From NCBI GenBank assembly GCA_021730635.1, contig JAJNNC010000017.1, positions 62,001 to 126,000 on the forward strand: a DNA stretch of 64,000 bases, in the 5' to 3' direction. The translations under genes and the position numbers were made by a program. Shown piece by piece: positions 18,010 through 26,181 of the stretch. The first letter of the stretch is position 1; every line of letters begins with the position of its first letter. A model generated the notes under the pieces. It searched no databases. It was not told the origin of the DNA and saw only the letters and a list, made by a program, of their open reading frames with translations. Source of the stretch: Catalimonadaceae bacterium JC749 (lineage in GTDB: Bacteria > Bacteroidota > Bacteroidia > Cytophagales > Cyclobacteriaceae).

Positions 18010-18744
18010 ATGAACATGAAAAATTTAAGCGCAAAGTTTGCAGTAGTTCTATGCTTCTGCGTCATGGCTTGGGGGTGTGAAGATGAGACCCTAACCCAGG
18101 TAAGCGATCCAACGGTAACGGCCGATGCAGTTCAGGAAAGATCCAAACCTAAGAACACCAAAGACAGTAAGTTTCTAAAAAAACTCAAGGTATCCGGAGT
18201 TCTTGAAGACGGAAGAGCTTTTAAAGGAAAAGTAACCATCACAGAATTTGGTTATAGCGAAACAGAAGGATTGTGGGTCAGCGGATTTGTAAAAGGAAAA
18301 GCTGTTGAGAAAGGTGAAGAATTTGATGACGATGATTTTGATAGTGACGCTGTGGGAACTGAAGGTATGAGGACTAATGATGATGATGACGACGATGATG
18401 ATGAGGGCACCGTCGTTTTTCAGTCATTCTCACAAGTTCCTGCTACGCTGAATGAGAATCCGAGCACCAACGCACGGATGGCATCCGCTCAGGCTACCCA
18501 GGCCACCTGCGATGTGCTGTTTCTGAATTTAGGACCGCTTAGCTTAGACTTGTTAGGTCTGACAGTAGATTTATCAGAGATTACATTGGATATCAATGCT
18601 GTGTCGGGTGCGGGGAATCTACTGGGAAATCTGCTTTGTGCTGTAGCTGGATTGTTAGACCCAGCCGGATTTTTGATAGACCTGATCAACACACTGGAAA
18701 CTTTGCTTGACTTGCTTAACCAAATCAACGATCTGATTGGTTAA
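18010..18744 (+). CDS. orphan lipoprotein with Asp-rich linker and hydrophobic conserved C-terminal domain
   Basis: 244 aa (ATG 18010; 18016 also possible). Signal with lipobox ending AWGC, then a Lys/Thr-rich region, two acidic segments (EEFDDDDFDSD and a run of about eight Asp before DEGTV) and a C-terminal domain of about 75 residues full of Leu: LNLGPLSLDLLGLTVDLSE followed by GNLLGNLLCAVAGLL. That C-terminal pattern recurs in uncharacterised bacterial proteins I recall only as conserved hypotheticals. The Asp runs could bind calcium. Stand-alone gene with a strong terminator; function unknown. Confidence 0.7.
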   Translation: MNMKNLSAKFAVVLCFCVMAWGCEDETLTQVSDPTVTADAVQERSKPKNTKDSKFLKKLKVSGVLEDGRAFKGKVTITEFGYSETEGLWVSGFVKGKAVEKGEEFDDDDFDSDAVGTEGMRTNDDDDDDDDEGTVVFQSFSQVPATLNENPSTNARMASAQATQATCDVLFLNLGPLSLDLLGLTVDLSEITLDINAVSGAGNLLGNLLCAVAGLLDPAGFLIDLINTLETLLDLLNQINDLIG

Positions 18745-18762
18745 TATACCCTAGGTTAGCTT

Positions 18763-18800
18763 ATGGCGAGGATTTACTCCTCGCCATTTTTAGTTTTTTT
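18763..18800. terminator. bidirectional-looking intrinsic terminator
   Basis: Ten-base perfect stem ATGGCGAGGA (18763-18772), five-base loop, TCCTCGCCAT (18778-18787), followed by a T-rich tract to 18800. It sits between convergent genes (orphan lipoprotein and ferritin) and can serve the plus strand clearly; the minus strand side has fewer T residues. Confidence 0.85.
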
Positions 18801-18817
18801 GGACTTCATATGCATAC

Positions 18818-19363
18818 TCAGGCACCTTCCTCAGCCTCTTTGTCCGTATCATGCAGCTTACCCAATTCCTGGTCAATGGTCCAGAGTCCGATCCCTTCTT
18901 CGCCTATGATATTGAAAATTTCCAGGGCACGACGGGCCAGTGTTTCTTCCTCCCGCTGCTCTATGACAAACCACTGAAGGAAATTGAAGGTAGTAAAGTC
19001 TTTGGTGCTGAAGCAGTGATCGACTATTTTATGAATAGACTGAGTGACCTGTAGTTCGTGCTCCAGGATCAGGTCAAATACATCTCTGAGAGAGCTGAAA
19101 GAATGTTTGATGTCGGTAATTTCGGGTTGCAGGGCATGGCCGCCTGCTTCATTGATATAACGGAATAGTTTCAACATATGACCTCGCTCTTCATCGGAGT
19201 GGGTGTAAAGAAATTTTGCCGAGTGGGTGTAGCCCTGGGTTTCACACCAGGAAGCCATAGACAGATAGTAGGCAGAAGACTTGCCTTCCATCATGATTTG
19301 TTCGTTGAGTAATCGCTCAGTTTCTTCGCTCAGAGAGCGTTTAGGGGTAATAATTTCTTTCAT
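18818..19363 (-). CDS. non-heme ferritin
   Basis: 181 aa iron-storage protein of the FtnA type. The four-helix bundle carries ferroxidase ligands: Glu in NEQIMMEGKSSAYYLSMASW, Glu/His in THSDEERGHMLKLF (ExxH), Glu in LEHELQVTQ and the EQREEE segment of helix 4. Ferritin oxidises Fe(II) and stores it in a 24-subunit shell, cytosolic. The acidic tail DKEAEEGA is slightly longer than usual. An exact TATATTTG promoter element lies just upstream on the minus strand. Ends at the shared terminator. Confidence 0.95.
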   Translation of the reverse strand: MKEIITPKRSLSEETERLLNEQIMMEGKSSAYYLSMASWCETQGYTHSAKFLYTHSDEERGHMLKLFRYINEAGGHALQPEITDIKHSFSSLRDVFDLILEHELQVTQSIHKIVDHCFSTKDFTTFNFLQWFVIEQREEETLARRALEIFNIIGEEGIGLWTIDQELGKLHDTDKEAEEGA

Positions 19364-19382
19364 GGATTCACAGATTTATAGT

Positions 19383-19390
19383 CAAATATA
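19383..19390 (-). promoter_or_regulatory. Bacteroidota -7 promoter element for ferritin
   Basis: On the minus strand the octamer TATATTTG exactly matches the TAnnTTTG -7 consensus, 20 bases before the ferritin ATG. No convincing -33 TTG at the usual spacing was found. Confidence 0.55.
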
Positions 19391-19697
19391 AAGAAAAGCG
19401 GCAATTTACGGTTACCTCTGTTTTGTGGGTGTAACATAAGCAATATTACTCATTTCACAAAAGCAAAAGCAGCGGGGTAGACGCATCACTTATTCTAACC
19501 GGCCGGCTATGGAAAAAGTAGAAAATGTATGGCTAAGCTTTACTTTTTAATTTCGTTCCGATGCAGTATCTATCCCCATGGTGGGAGGGTGCACCCTGCT
19601 AAAGGATATATGTCAGGGGTGTTCGTGAGAATATCCCCCTGATATTTCATTTTTTTCTGGAAAATTACCGAAAAAGAGGGGATACCCATGAAAGGGA
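19391..19697. other. intergenic stretch without recognisable gene
   Basis: Gene-free DNA between ferritin and the HTH gene. Apart from the 15-base inverted repeat that begins at 19698 I see nothing supported: no RNA gene, no remnant ORF with family similarity. Confidence 0.4.
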
Positions 19698-19790
19698 ATA
19701 ATAGTAATATTTGTAATAAAGATAATTTCAGTTTTGCCCCTGAAATCTGCCTTTTGGTTTATACTACTGACTATGAAATATTACTATTAT
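19698..19790. repeat. 15-bp inverted repeat bracketing the HTH gene leader
   Basis: ATAATAGTAATATTT at 19698-19712 is matched by its perfect reverse complement AAATATTACTATTAT at 19776-19790, with 63 bases between. The right arm overlaps the first two bases of the ATG at 19789. It could be a paired protein-binding site, an mRNA stem that masks the start, or a decayed transposon end. Confidence 0.6.
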
Positions 19791-20103
19791 GATCAGAATT
19801 AATTTTAGAAAGGAAGACATTGAAGCACTCCGTTTTGAAAGATTTCATAACGCCAGTGCCCGCATTCAGCAAAAAATGGAAGCACTGTATCTGAAAAGTA
19901 AAGGGTTGCCGCACAACGAAATATGCCGTATCTGTGAAATTTCAAAAACAACGCTGATTGCCTACCTGCGTGAATATGAGGAAGGAGGAATCAGTAAACT
20001 GATGGAGTCCACAAAATACAAAGGAAGAATGAAAAAGGTGAAGGGCACCCGTATGGGCTATAGTCCTTATTTCCAGGATTTGGTCATGGTGAATCAATCA
20101 TGA
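19789..20103 (+). CDS. stand-alone helix-turn-helix protein, IS630-type transposase N-terminus
   Basis: 104 aa. The sequence ARIQQKMEALYLKSKGLPHNEICRICEISKTTLIAYLREYEEGGI matches the N-terminal HTH/winged-helix half of Bacteroidota IS630-family transposases, which normally continue for another 200 or so residues with a DDE catalytic domain. Here the frame stops and only 21 bases separate it from the next (convergent) gene, so no catalytic part remains. Either a transposase remnant or a repurposed DNA-binding protein. The inverted repeat over its leader favours a self-regulating role, but that is inference. Confidence 0.65.
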   Translation: MIRINFRKEDIEALRFERFHNASARIQQKMEALYLKSKGLPHNEICRICEISKTTLIAYLREYEEGGISKLMESTKYKGRMKKVKGTRMGYSPYFQDLVMVNQS

Positions 20104-20124
20104 GCACTTACTCCTTCAAACATG

Positions 20125-20994
20125 CTATCGTTCAGTTGGAATGAAAGTGGGTTGTTGCCGTTTTCTTTTCCATCGTTTGTGCGACCATAACCATTCTGCA
20201 GGAACCTCCCGGATGGCTGTTTCTACCGCTCTGGCGTATTGTTCTGTAATAAAGTGAGGGCGCGTCTGAAAGGGTGGCTCGTCTATGGTATGGAACTGAA
20301 TCTCATAGAACCCTCTTTTTTGCCGGTACATCGCCACAAAGATGACCGGCATTCCTGTTTTATGAGCGATTCGCTCCGGCCCTTCATAGAAACCGGTATC
20401 CTGATGTAAAAATTGCGTCCAGTAAAGATGTTGGGTTTCTTTGGAACTCTGATCCGCTACCATGGCAATGATTCTGGTAAGGTCTTTCCGGCGGACAATC
20501 TCCCGGAAAGAAGTTTTTTTCTCTATCAAATTCGCTCCGAAACGCCCCCGTATTTTTTTCATCAGTTTATTAAAAAACGGATTGATCAGCTCCATATACA
20601 CAGCATCTACCTGAAAAGGAAGCTGGGCACTGCAGGAAACCAGCAGCCATTCCCAGTTGCCCTGATGCGAAGTGACCACAATAATAGACTGCCCTTTATG
20701 ATAAAAAGGTTCTATCAGTTCCCGGTTGCGTATTCGTACCCGTTTGACAATTTCTTCTTTCGGAATAGTCAGTGTCTTCAGGGTTTCCACTAACACATCG
20801 GCGATGTGCCTGTAAAATTGCCGGGCAATATGCCTGTGTTGCGCTTTTGTTTTTTCAGGAAACGAATTTTCCAGGTTCTGTAGAATGACATTCCTGCGAT
20901 ACTTCACCACATACCAAAGCAAAAAGTAGAGGATATCGGCGATCAGATAAAGTGCCGGAAAAGGAAGACGTGCTATGAGTTTGAGTAGAGCCAT
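20125..20994 (-). CDS. lysophospholipid / lipid A acyltransferase (LpxL/HtrB type)
   Basis: 289 aa inner-membrane acyltransferase. An N-terminal membrane anchor (residues about 10-30, LPFPALYLIADILYFLLWYVV) is followed by the catalytic motif TSHQGNWEW with His110 and Glu115 (HX4E). A conserved MVADQS and YEGPERIAHKTGMPVIF block follows. Family enzymes transfer a fatty acyl chain from ACP onto lipid A precursors at the cytoplasmic face. Length fits LpxL. It is encoded alone, convergent with the HTH gene; its upstream region contains the 14-bp repeat array. Confidence 0.92.
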   Translation of the reverse strand: MALLKLIARLPFPALYLIADILYFLLWYVVKYRRNVILQNLENSFPEKTKAQHRHIARQFYRHIADVLVETLKTLTIPKEEIVKRVRIRNRELIEPFYHKGQSIIVVTSHQGNWEWLLVSCSAQLPFQVDAVYMELINPFFNKLMKKIRGRFGANLIEKKTSFREIVRRKDLTRIIAMVADQSSKETQHLYWTQFLHQDTGFYEGPERIAHKTGMPVIFVAMYRQKRGFYEIQFHTIDEPPFQTRPHFITEQYARAVETAIREVPAEWLWSHKRWKRKRQQPTFIPTER

Positions 20995-21071
20995 AAAAAT
21001 GTGGCAAAAATATAGATTATCAATTTAAAATGAAGAAATTTGCAACCCGAAATAAGTGAATAAATAATGGT

Positions 21072-21127
21072 CACTGTGAAACAGTCACTGTGAAACAGTC
21101 GCTGTGAAGCAGTCGCTGTGACACAAT
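21072..21127. repeat. 14-bp tandem repeat of self-complementary units
   Basis: Four units of 14 bases start at 21072, 21086, 21100 and 21114: two identical CACTGTGAAACAGT, then CGCTGTGAAGCAGT and a decayed CGCTGTGACACAAT. Each complete unit is a small dyad (ACTGT-gaa-ACAGT). It lies between the divergent acyltransferase and Rpe-like genes. Further right (21160-21215) is a degenerate CATTC/TCATT-rich tract. Confidence 0.75.
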
Positions 21128-21221
21128 ATTGATCTTACATAAAATCCGGATTATCAGCTATGCATGCATCCATTCGTTCATTCTATGATTCACTCATTGT
21201 ATCATTCAACCATTAATCGTT

Positions 21222-22229
21222 TTGAAAATATCAGCATCCTTATATTCTAATAAAGAAAAACCACTGGAAGATTTGGTGACCGAACTGGATATGCTTCGCA
21301 TCGATGCATTCCATATAGATTGTAACGACAATCCCGGGGTTTTTGATGACATTGCCCGCATCCGGAAGATCAGTCAGACACCGATAGACCTGCATATCAT
21401 CTCTTCGCAGCCTGAGCGTTATTTCGACCTTATTGTGAAACATCAGGTAGAATATGTTCAGTTTCAATATGAAAATATCAAAGCCCGAAGGCTGGAAGTA
21501 CCCCCTGCTGAAACCCAGTACGGACTGGCTGTCGTGTCTGATACCCCTTTGGAAGTGTTTGAAAACTACCGGGACAATTTTTCTTTCATTCTGCTGATGA
21601 CCACTACCCCTGGTATGAGCGGTGGTGTCTTCAGAAAAGAGAATTTCAACCGTATCCGGAAATTCAGCAAACTATACCCTGAAAAGAAGATCCATGTGGA
21701 TGGAGGTGTCAACGATGAGGTTTCCTTTATTCTCCGCAGCATGGGCGTGGACTCAGCCGTTTCCGGCTCTTTTCTGGTAAACCACCAATCGATGGGCGCT
21801 GCCATGATGGGTTTAAAGCTAAAAGAAGTGCACTCTCACTATCAGGTAAAAGACATTATGATAGAGTTAAAAGCCCTGCCGGTGCTGAATTGGGACGGCT
21901 GTACGTTTAAAGAGGTGCTTCAGACCATAGAAGATTTTAACCTGGGATTTGCGCTTTTTACAGATCAGTCCGGGCAGTTGCGGGGCGTGTCCAGCAATGC
22001 CGATGTACGCCGTGGCCTGATCAAACATCTGGAGGATCTGAACCAAACCAGGGTAAAAGATATTATCAATGCGAATCCTATTTATATTCATGAGAAAGCA
22101 ACGGTTTCCGATATGTTGGCGTTGGTAACCAGCAAATCATTTCCTATTTTGTTTTTGCCTGTGACGGATGACCATCATCGGCTGACCGGTGCTGTTACCT
22201 TTAACAATTTAATACGTGGAGAAGTATGA
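21222..22229 (+). CDS. ribulose-phosphate 3-epimerase-like protein fused to a CBS-domain pair
   Basis: 335 aa, starting at TTG 21222; no in-frame ATG lies upstream and MKISASLYS matches the Rpe N-terminus. Residues 1-205 resemble pentose-5-phosphate 3-epimerase with the metal ligands kept: His31 and Asp33 (FHIDCND), His58 (DLHII), Asp in HVDGGV, and the loop TTTPGMSGG. Residues about 213-335 form two CBS motifs, which normally bind adenine nucleotides and regulate activity. Such a fusion is unusual; arabinose-5-phosphate isomerase KdsD also carries CBS domains. Stop and next start overlap (ATGA). Likely an AMP/ATP-sensed sugar-phosphate enzyme feeding the DAHP synthase; this role is inferred. 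Confidence 0.82.
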   Translation: MKISASLYSNKEKPLEDLVTELDMLRIDAFHIDCNDNPGVFDDIARIRKISQTPIDLHIISSQPERYFDLIVKHQVEYVQFQYENIKARRLEVPPAETQYGLAVVSDTPLEVFENYRDNFSFILLMTTTPGMSGGVFRKENFNRIRKFSKLYPEKKIHVDGGVNDEVSFILRSMGVDSAVSGSFLVNHQSMGAAMMGLKLKEVHSHYQVKDIMIELKALPVLNWDGCTFKEVLQTIEDFNLGFALFTDQSGQLRGVSSNADVRRGLIKHLEDLNQTRVKDIINANPIYIHEKATVSDMLALVTSKSFPILFLPVTDDHHRLTGAVTFNNLIRGEV

Positions 22230-23224
22230 TCATTCATCTAAAAGAAAATATTACCCCCTCAGAAGCAGATAGACTGGCCGAAAAAGCCAGAGCGATTGCT
22301 TTCAGGAGAAATGGCTATCATGTGCTGGTTACCTCTTCCAAAGATAAAAGCCTGGCTCCTGAGGTAGAACCTTTTACAGCCGAATACTTTGTGCTCGACA
22401 GCGATATTCAACTGGCCAGCCGTCAGTATCAGGAGCAAATCCGTGAAATCCGCATCAATCAGGTGACGATCGGTGGAAACCAGCAGCATACGCTTATGAT
22501 TGCCGGCCCCTGCTCTATTGAATCTAAAGAGCAGATTACGCAAAGTGCGGAATTGCTGAAGTCATTGGGTATTTCCACCTTGCGGGCAGGGTGTTTCAAA
22601 CCTCGGACCTCTCCCTACACTTTTCAGGGCCTGGGCCTGGAAGGACTCAAAATGCTGGCTGGTATACGCGAGCAATATGGTTTCAACATCATTACAGAAG
22701 TGCGGGATGCTACCCATGTGGAGGCTGTGATTGAATATGCCGATATCGTACAGATTGGTGCGAAAGCCATGTACGACCAGGGTATTCTGCGTACCTGCGG
22801 CAAAGCTAACAAGCCGGTGCTGCTCAAAAGGCATTTCGGGGCTACCCTACAGGAGTTTGTGCAGGCTGCTGAGTTTATACTTTCCGGTGGAAACGAGCAG
22901 GTCATGTTGTGCGAGCGTGGGATTCGTACTTTTGAAACCAAAACCCGCTTTACCCTGGATTTATGCGGAGTAGCCTACCTGAAAGAACATACTAATTTGC
23001 CTGTTGTCTTGGACACCAGCCATGCGATGGGGTTGGCTTATGGAGTACCTGATCTGACCCGGGCTTGTATAGCCATGGGGGTGGATGGTTTGCTGATAGA
23101 AACCCATCCTAATCCTAAAGTAGCTAAATCGGATGCAGACCAGCAACTTACCCATGAAGCTTTTCGGGCTATGTACGAAACCTTGCAACCCATTGCAGCT
23201 GCGGTAGGAAGAAAATTAATTTAA
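22226..23224 (+). CDS. aroF: 3-deoxy-7-phosphoheptulonate (DAHP) synthase, type I-beta with ferredoxin-like domain
   Basis: 332 aa. Residues 1-70 form the regulatory ferredoxin-like domain; residues 80-332 are the TIM barrel with AGPCSIES (93-100), RAGCFKPRTS (120-129) and CERGIRTFE. The KPRTS motif marks erythrose-4-phosphate-using DAHP synthases, against KANRS of Kdo8P synthase, so it should condense PEP with erythrose-4-P. Normally this is the first shikimate step, but it is translationally coupled to the Rpe-like/CBS gene and followed 67 bases on by a KdsC-type phosphatase. That context hints at a 3-deoxy-sugar-acid product, unless the neighbours are only co-regulated. Confidence 0.9.
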   Translation: MIIHLKENITPSEADRLAEKARAIAFRRNGYHVLVTSSKDKSLAPEVEPFTAEYFVLDSDIQLASRQYQEQIREIRINQVTIGGNQQHTLMIAGPCSIESKEQITQSAELLKSLGISTLRAGCFKPRTSPYTFQGLGLEGLKMLAGIREQYGFNIITEVRDATHVEAVIEYADIVQIGAKAMYDQGILRTCGKANKPVLLKRHFGATLQEFVQAAEFILSGGNEQVMLCERGIRTFETKTRFTLDLCGVAYLKEHTNLPVVLDTSHAMGLAYGVPDLTRACIAMGVDGLLIETHPNPKVAKSDADQQLTHEAFRAMYETLQPIAAAVGRKLI

Positions 23225-23291
23225 TCCGGCAAATAGTAAATATCAGTGAGGGATGTCTTATATCTGATCGCTACTTTGAAATTACCTGTGC

Positions 23292-23780
23292 ATGAATAAA
23301 GCAATAGACGTAAGTCGAATCAAGTTGATTGTCTTGGATATTGACGGTACCCTGACCGATGGCGGCATCTATCTGACTGAATCAGGAGAGGAATTTAAAA
23401 AATATAATACCAAAGATGGGATGGGCATTAAGCGCCTGATTAAAAAAGGAATGCATGTGGCTTTTATCAGTGCCAGTAAAAGTGTGAAATCTGTGACCCG
23501 ACGGGCAGAGATGCTGGGCGTGGAATATTGCTATGTAGGTGAGGATCCTAAGCCTTCTATTCTGGAGAGATGGCTGGAGGACCTTCACCTGGATTACAGT
23601 CAGGTGCTGTTTATGGGCGATGATATCAATGATCTGGAAGTGATGCAGAAGGCTGCTATCTCTGTGTGCCCGGCCGACGCTTCTCCGGCTGTGCAGAAAA
23701 TAGCCGATTTGGTACTCACCCGGAAAGGGGGAGATGCTTGCTTTCGCGAACTGGTCGATCAGTATTTCCCTATCATTTGA
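23292..23780 (+). CDS. KdsC-type HAD phosphatase (3-deoxy-octulosonate-8-phosphate phosphatase family)
   Basis: 162 aa, the normal size for tetrameric cap-less KdsC enzymes. Catalytic DxD is at Asp16/Asp18 (VLDIDGTLTDGGIY), with motif II Ser in AFISASKS, Lys in EDPKPSIL and motif III MGDDINDLEVM. KdsC hydrolyses Kdo-8-phosphate; relatives act on sialic acid 9-phosphate. No kdsA or kdsB lies here, so the physiological substrate could instead be the product of the adjacent DAHP synthase. Cytosolic. Probably in one transcript with the two genes upstream. Confidence 0.88.
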   Translation: MNKAIDVSRIKLIVLDIDGTLTDGGIYLTESGEEFKKYNTKDGMGIKRLIKKGMHVAFISASKSVKSVTRRAEMLGVEYCYVGEDPKPSILERWLEDLHLDYSQVLFMGDDINDLEVMQKAAISVCPADASPAVQKIADLVLTRKGGDACFRELVDQYFPII

Positions 23781-23830
23781 AACAAAAAAGCATAGCGAGC
23801 CATTAACTCATAACACAAACCTAAAAACTC

Positions 23831-23865
23831 AGAACTTAGAACCTAGAACCCAGAACTTAGAACTA
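23831..23865. repeat. 7-bp tandem repeat AGAACNN
   Basis: Five heptamer units in a row: AGAACTT, AGAACCT, AGAACCC, AGAACTT, AGAACTA, with decayed units on both sides (to about 23879). Located in the gap between kdsC-like and the BatA gene. Short tandem repeats of this sort recur in this window's intergenic DNA. Confidence 0.75.
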
Positions 23866-23998
23866 GGCAACTCCGAACTATTCTTTTTATCTGAAGTCAC
23901 AATAAGTAAGCGAGGAAATGCTTTATTTAGAATAATAGCCTGTTAAAATAAATACATAAGGCTGCCAAAATCATGTTAACTTTTGTAGTTTTACCCTG

Positions 23999-26179
23999 AT
24001 GAGTTTTCTTTATCCACAATTTTTGTTTGGCTTGCTGGCGCTGGGGATTCCCATTATTATACATCTTTTTAATTTCCGTAGAACCCGAAAAGTATATTTT
24101 AGCAATACGGCCTTTCTGAAGAATGTAAAGGAAGCTACCACTTCCAAACTTAAGGTGAAGCACCTGTTGATTCTGCTGGCCCGTTTGCTCTTTGTATTCT
24201 TCCTGGTACTCACTTTTGCCCAGCCCTATTTTCCCACTAAAGATAGTGAGGCAGCTTTGGGCGCCAACACAGAAAATATGGTCTATATTTACCTGGACAA
24301 TTCTCTGAGTATGTCTTCCGAACTAGGGTCCAACATGCGGGGCATCGACCAGGGGGTTAATTATATTGAGGAAATCATCAACCTTTATCCTAAAAATACT
24401 TCCTATAAGTTTTTGACCAATGAATTTGGTAGTTTCTCACGGGTACCTAAAACCGGGTCAGAATTAGGGGAAACCATTGCAGAAGTAGATCTGACAGGTA
24501 TTGCGCGTAGCATGGAAGAGGTACTGAGTAAGATTGAGAGTGATGAACAATCCACTGTAGGCACTGCGGAAAAAAAACGCAGTGACGTTTACCTGATTTC
24601 TGACTATCAAAAGTCAACGGCAGGTAACCTGGAAGTGATCAAAGAGGATACGACTAACCAGATATATTTAGCCCCTATCCGTTCGACTTACCAGTCCAAC
24701 ATTTTTGTTGATTCTGTGTACCTGACCAACCCTTTTATGTTGGCAGAAGAAGCCAATGAATTGGCAGTTGTGCTGAGAAACGACAGTGAAGAAGAAGTCA
24801 GTGACCTGATTGTACGTTTACTAATCAACGATCAGCAGGTGGCCAATGCCAGTTTGGATCTGGAATCTTATGCTACCGGAACTTTACAGTTTACCCTTAA
24901 TTTCCCGCTGGAAAGTAACAACCGCTGTCAAATCACCTTTGAGGATTATCCCGTTACCTTTGACAACAGTTTCTACTTTTCTCTGAACCTGGGTGATAGA
25001 ATTCGTGTGCTGGAGATGACTGCCACCAACGCATTTCCTCAGGGGTCTACCATTGCCAAAGTATATGCCAATAACAAACTTTTTGATTTTCAATCTTACA
25101 GTATCAACAATCTGGACTACAGTCTGATAGAGAGTACAGATCTACTGGTGCTCAATGAACTGGGAAATACAGGCAACGACGCCAACCTGGCGGTGATTCC
25201 TTACATTCAGGATTTTCTTTCCAACGGCGGGCATATATTGTATATTCCTCCTGCCAATGGTAATCTGGTGTTTTTGAGGGAAATCACGGCGAATAATAAT
25301 CTTACAGCCAGCCGGGTGAATCCTTCTAATGCAGTAGAAGCCAGCAGAACCACCTTGGCTAATCTGGATCTGGCCAATCCTTTCTTTGCCAGTATGTTCG
25401 AGGGAGAATCCAGTAATTTTGAGATGCCTACTGCCATCCGCCACATAGAGCAGAATCTGCGGGGAGCTTCCCTGCTGGAATACAGAACCGGCGAACCTTA
25501 TCTTTTATCGCTGAGTAAGTCTTATATTCGTACGGAGACTGCGGCTTCCGACCCGATTTTTGTTTTCAATACGCCGCTGCGGAGTGATTTTACCAGTTTG
25601 TATCGCCATGCGATCTTTGTGCCCATTATGTATCGCTTGGCCTCCATGAGTAAGTCATTGAATAATAAGTTGTACTATTATGTAGATGAAGCGGCTATCA
25701 CTTTGGAGACAGCTAATTTTAGCAACGCTCAGGTGGGTGAAAATACGGAAAATGGAGCCAGTGTCAATGAACGGTATCTTTACAAATTGCAAAAGGATCA
25801 GCAGGAAGTAGTACCTCTCCAGCGAGTTGTCGGGGGGCGATTGTTTCTGGAGATTCCGCAGAATGTGGTGGAACCCGGCTTTTACAGCCTGTTTCCCATG
25901 GAAGAAAATGCTTCAGCCAGTAATCAGACCCAGGAGCCTCTGATTAATCTTGCTTTTGATGTGGAAAAGCAGGAATCATTGGTAGATCAGTATTCTGTAG
26001 AGGAATTGCAAAAGACATTTGATAACTCAGCAAACATTAAAATTTATGAAGCCGACGATGTGGATACTTTTTCTGAATTAATTCGAAAACAACAGACAGA
26101 TGTTTCCCTGTGGAAGTATGCACTCTTATTGGCTTTGTTTTTTCTGCTTACTGAAATCTTGCTAATCAGGTTCCTATAA
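23999..26179 (+). CDS. BatA-domain membrane protein with VWA-like region
   Basis: 726 aa. Residues 1-80 are the BatA/aerotolerance N-terminal double-membrane domain (LYPQFLFGLLALGIPIIIHLFNF, then a second segment ending FAQPYFPT). A VWA-like region follows with YLDNSLSMSS (DxSxS-like). The remainder is a large extracytoplasmic beta-rich part, and a single C-terminal membrane helix (residues about 705-725) closes the protein. Related proteins occur in Bacteroidota with MoxR/Bat systems, but none of those partners is here. It is separated by only two bases from the dihydroorotase-like gene. Function unknown; likely envelope-associated. Confidence 0.85.
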   Translation: MSFLYPQFLFGLLALGIPIIIHLFNFRRTRKVYFSNTAFLKNVKEATTSKLKVKHLLILLARLLFVFFLVLTFAQPYFPTKDSEAALGANTENMVYIYLDNSLSMSSELGSNMRGIDQGVNYIEEIINLYPKNTSYKFLTNEFGSFSRVPKTGSELGETIAEVDLTGIARSMEEVLSKIESDEQSTVGTAEKKRSDVYLISDYQKSTAGNLEVIKEDTTNQIYLAPIRSTYQSNIFVDSVYLTNPFMLAEEANELAVVLRNDSEEEVSDLIVRLLINDQQVANASLDLESYATGTLQFTLNFPLESNNRCQITFEDYPVTFDNSFYFSLNLGDRIRVLEMTATNAFPQGSTIAKVYANNKLFDFQSYSINNLDYSLIESTDLLVLNELGNTGNDANLAVIPYIQDFLSNGGHILYIPPANGNLVFLREITANNNLTASRVNPSNAVEASRTTLANLDLANPFFASMFEGESSNFEMPTAIRHIEQNLRGASLLEYRTGEPYLLSLSKSYIRTETAASDPIFVFNTPLRSDFTSLYRHAIFVPIMYRLASMSKSLNNKLYYYVDEAAITLETANFSNAQVGENTENGASVNERYLYKLQKDQQEVVPLQRVVGGRLFLEIPQNVVEPGFYSLFPMEENASASNQTQEPLINLAFDVEKQESLVDQYSVEELQKTFDNSANIKIYEADDVDTFSELIRKQQTDVSLWKYALLLALFFLLTEILLIRFL

Positions 26180-26181
26180 CG

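Noticed and set aside
22226-23224. kdsA (Kdo-8-phosphate synthase)
   Set aside because: The KPRTS motif and N-terminal ferredoxin-like domain indicate DAHP synthase; Kdo8P synthases carry KANRS.
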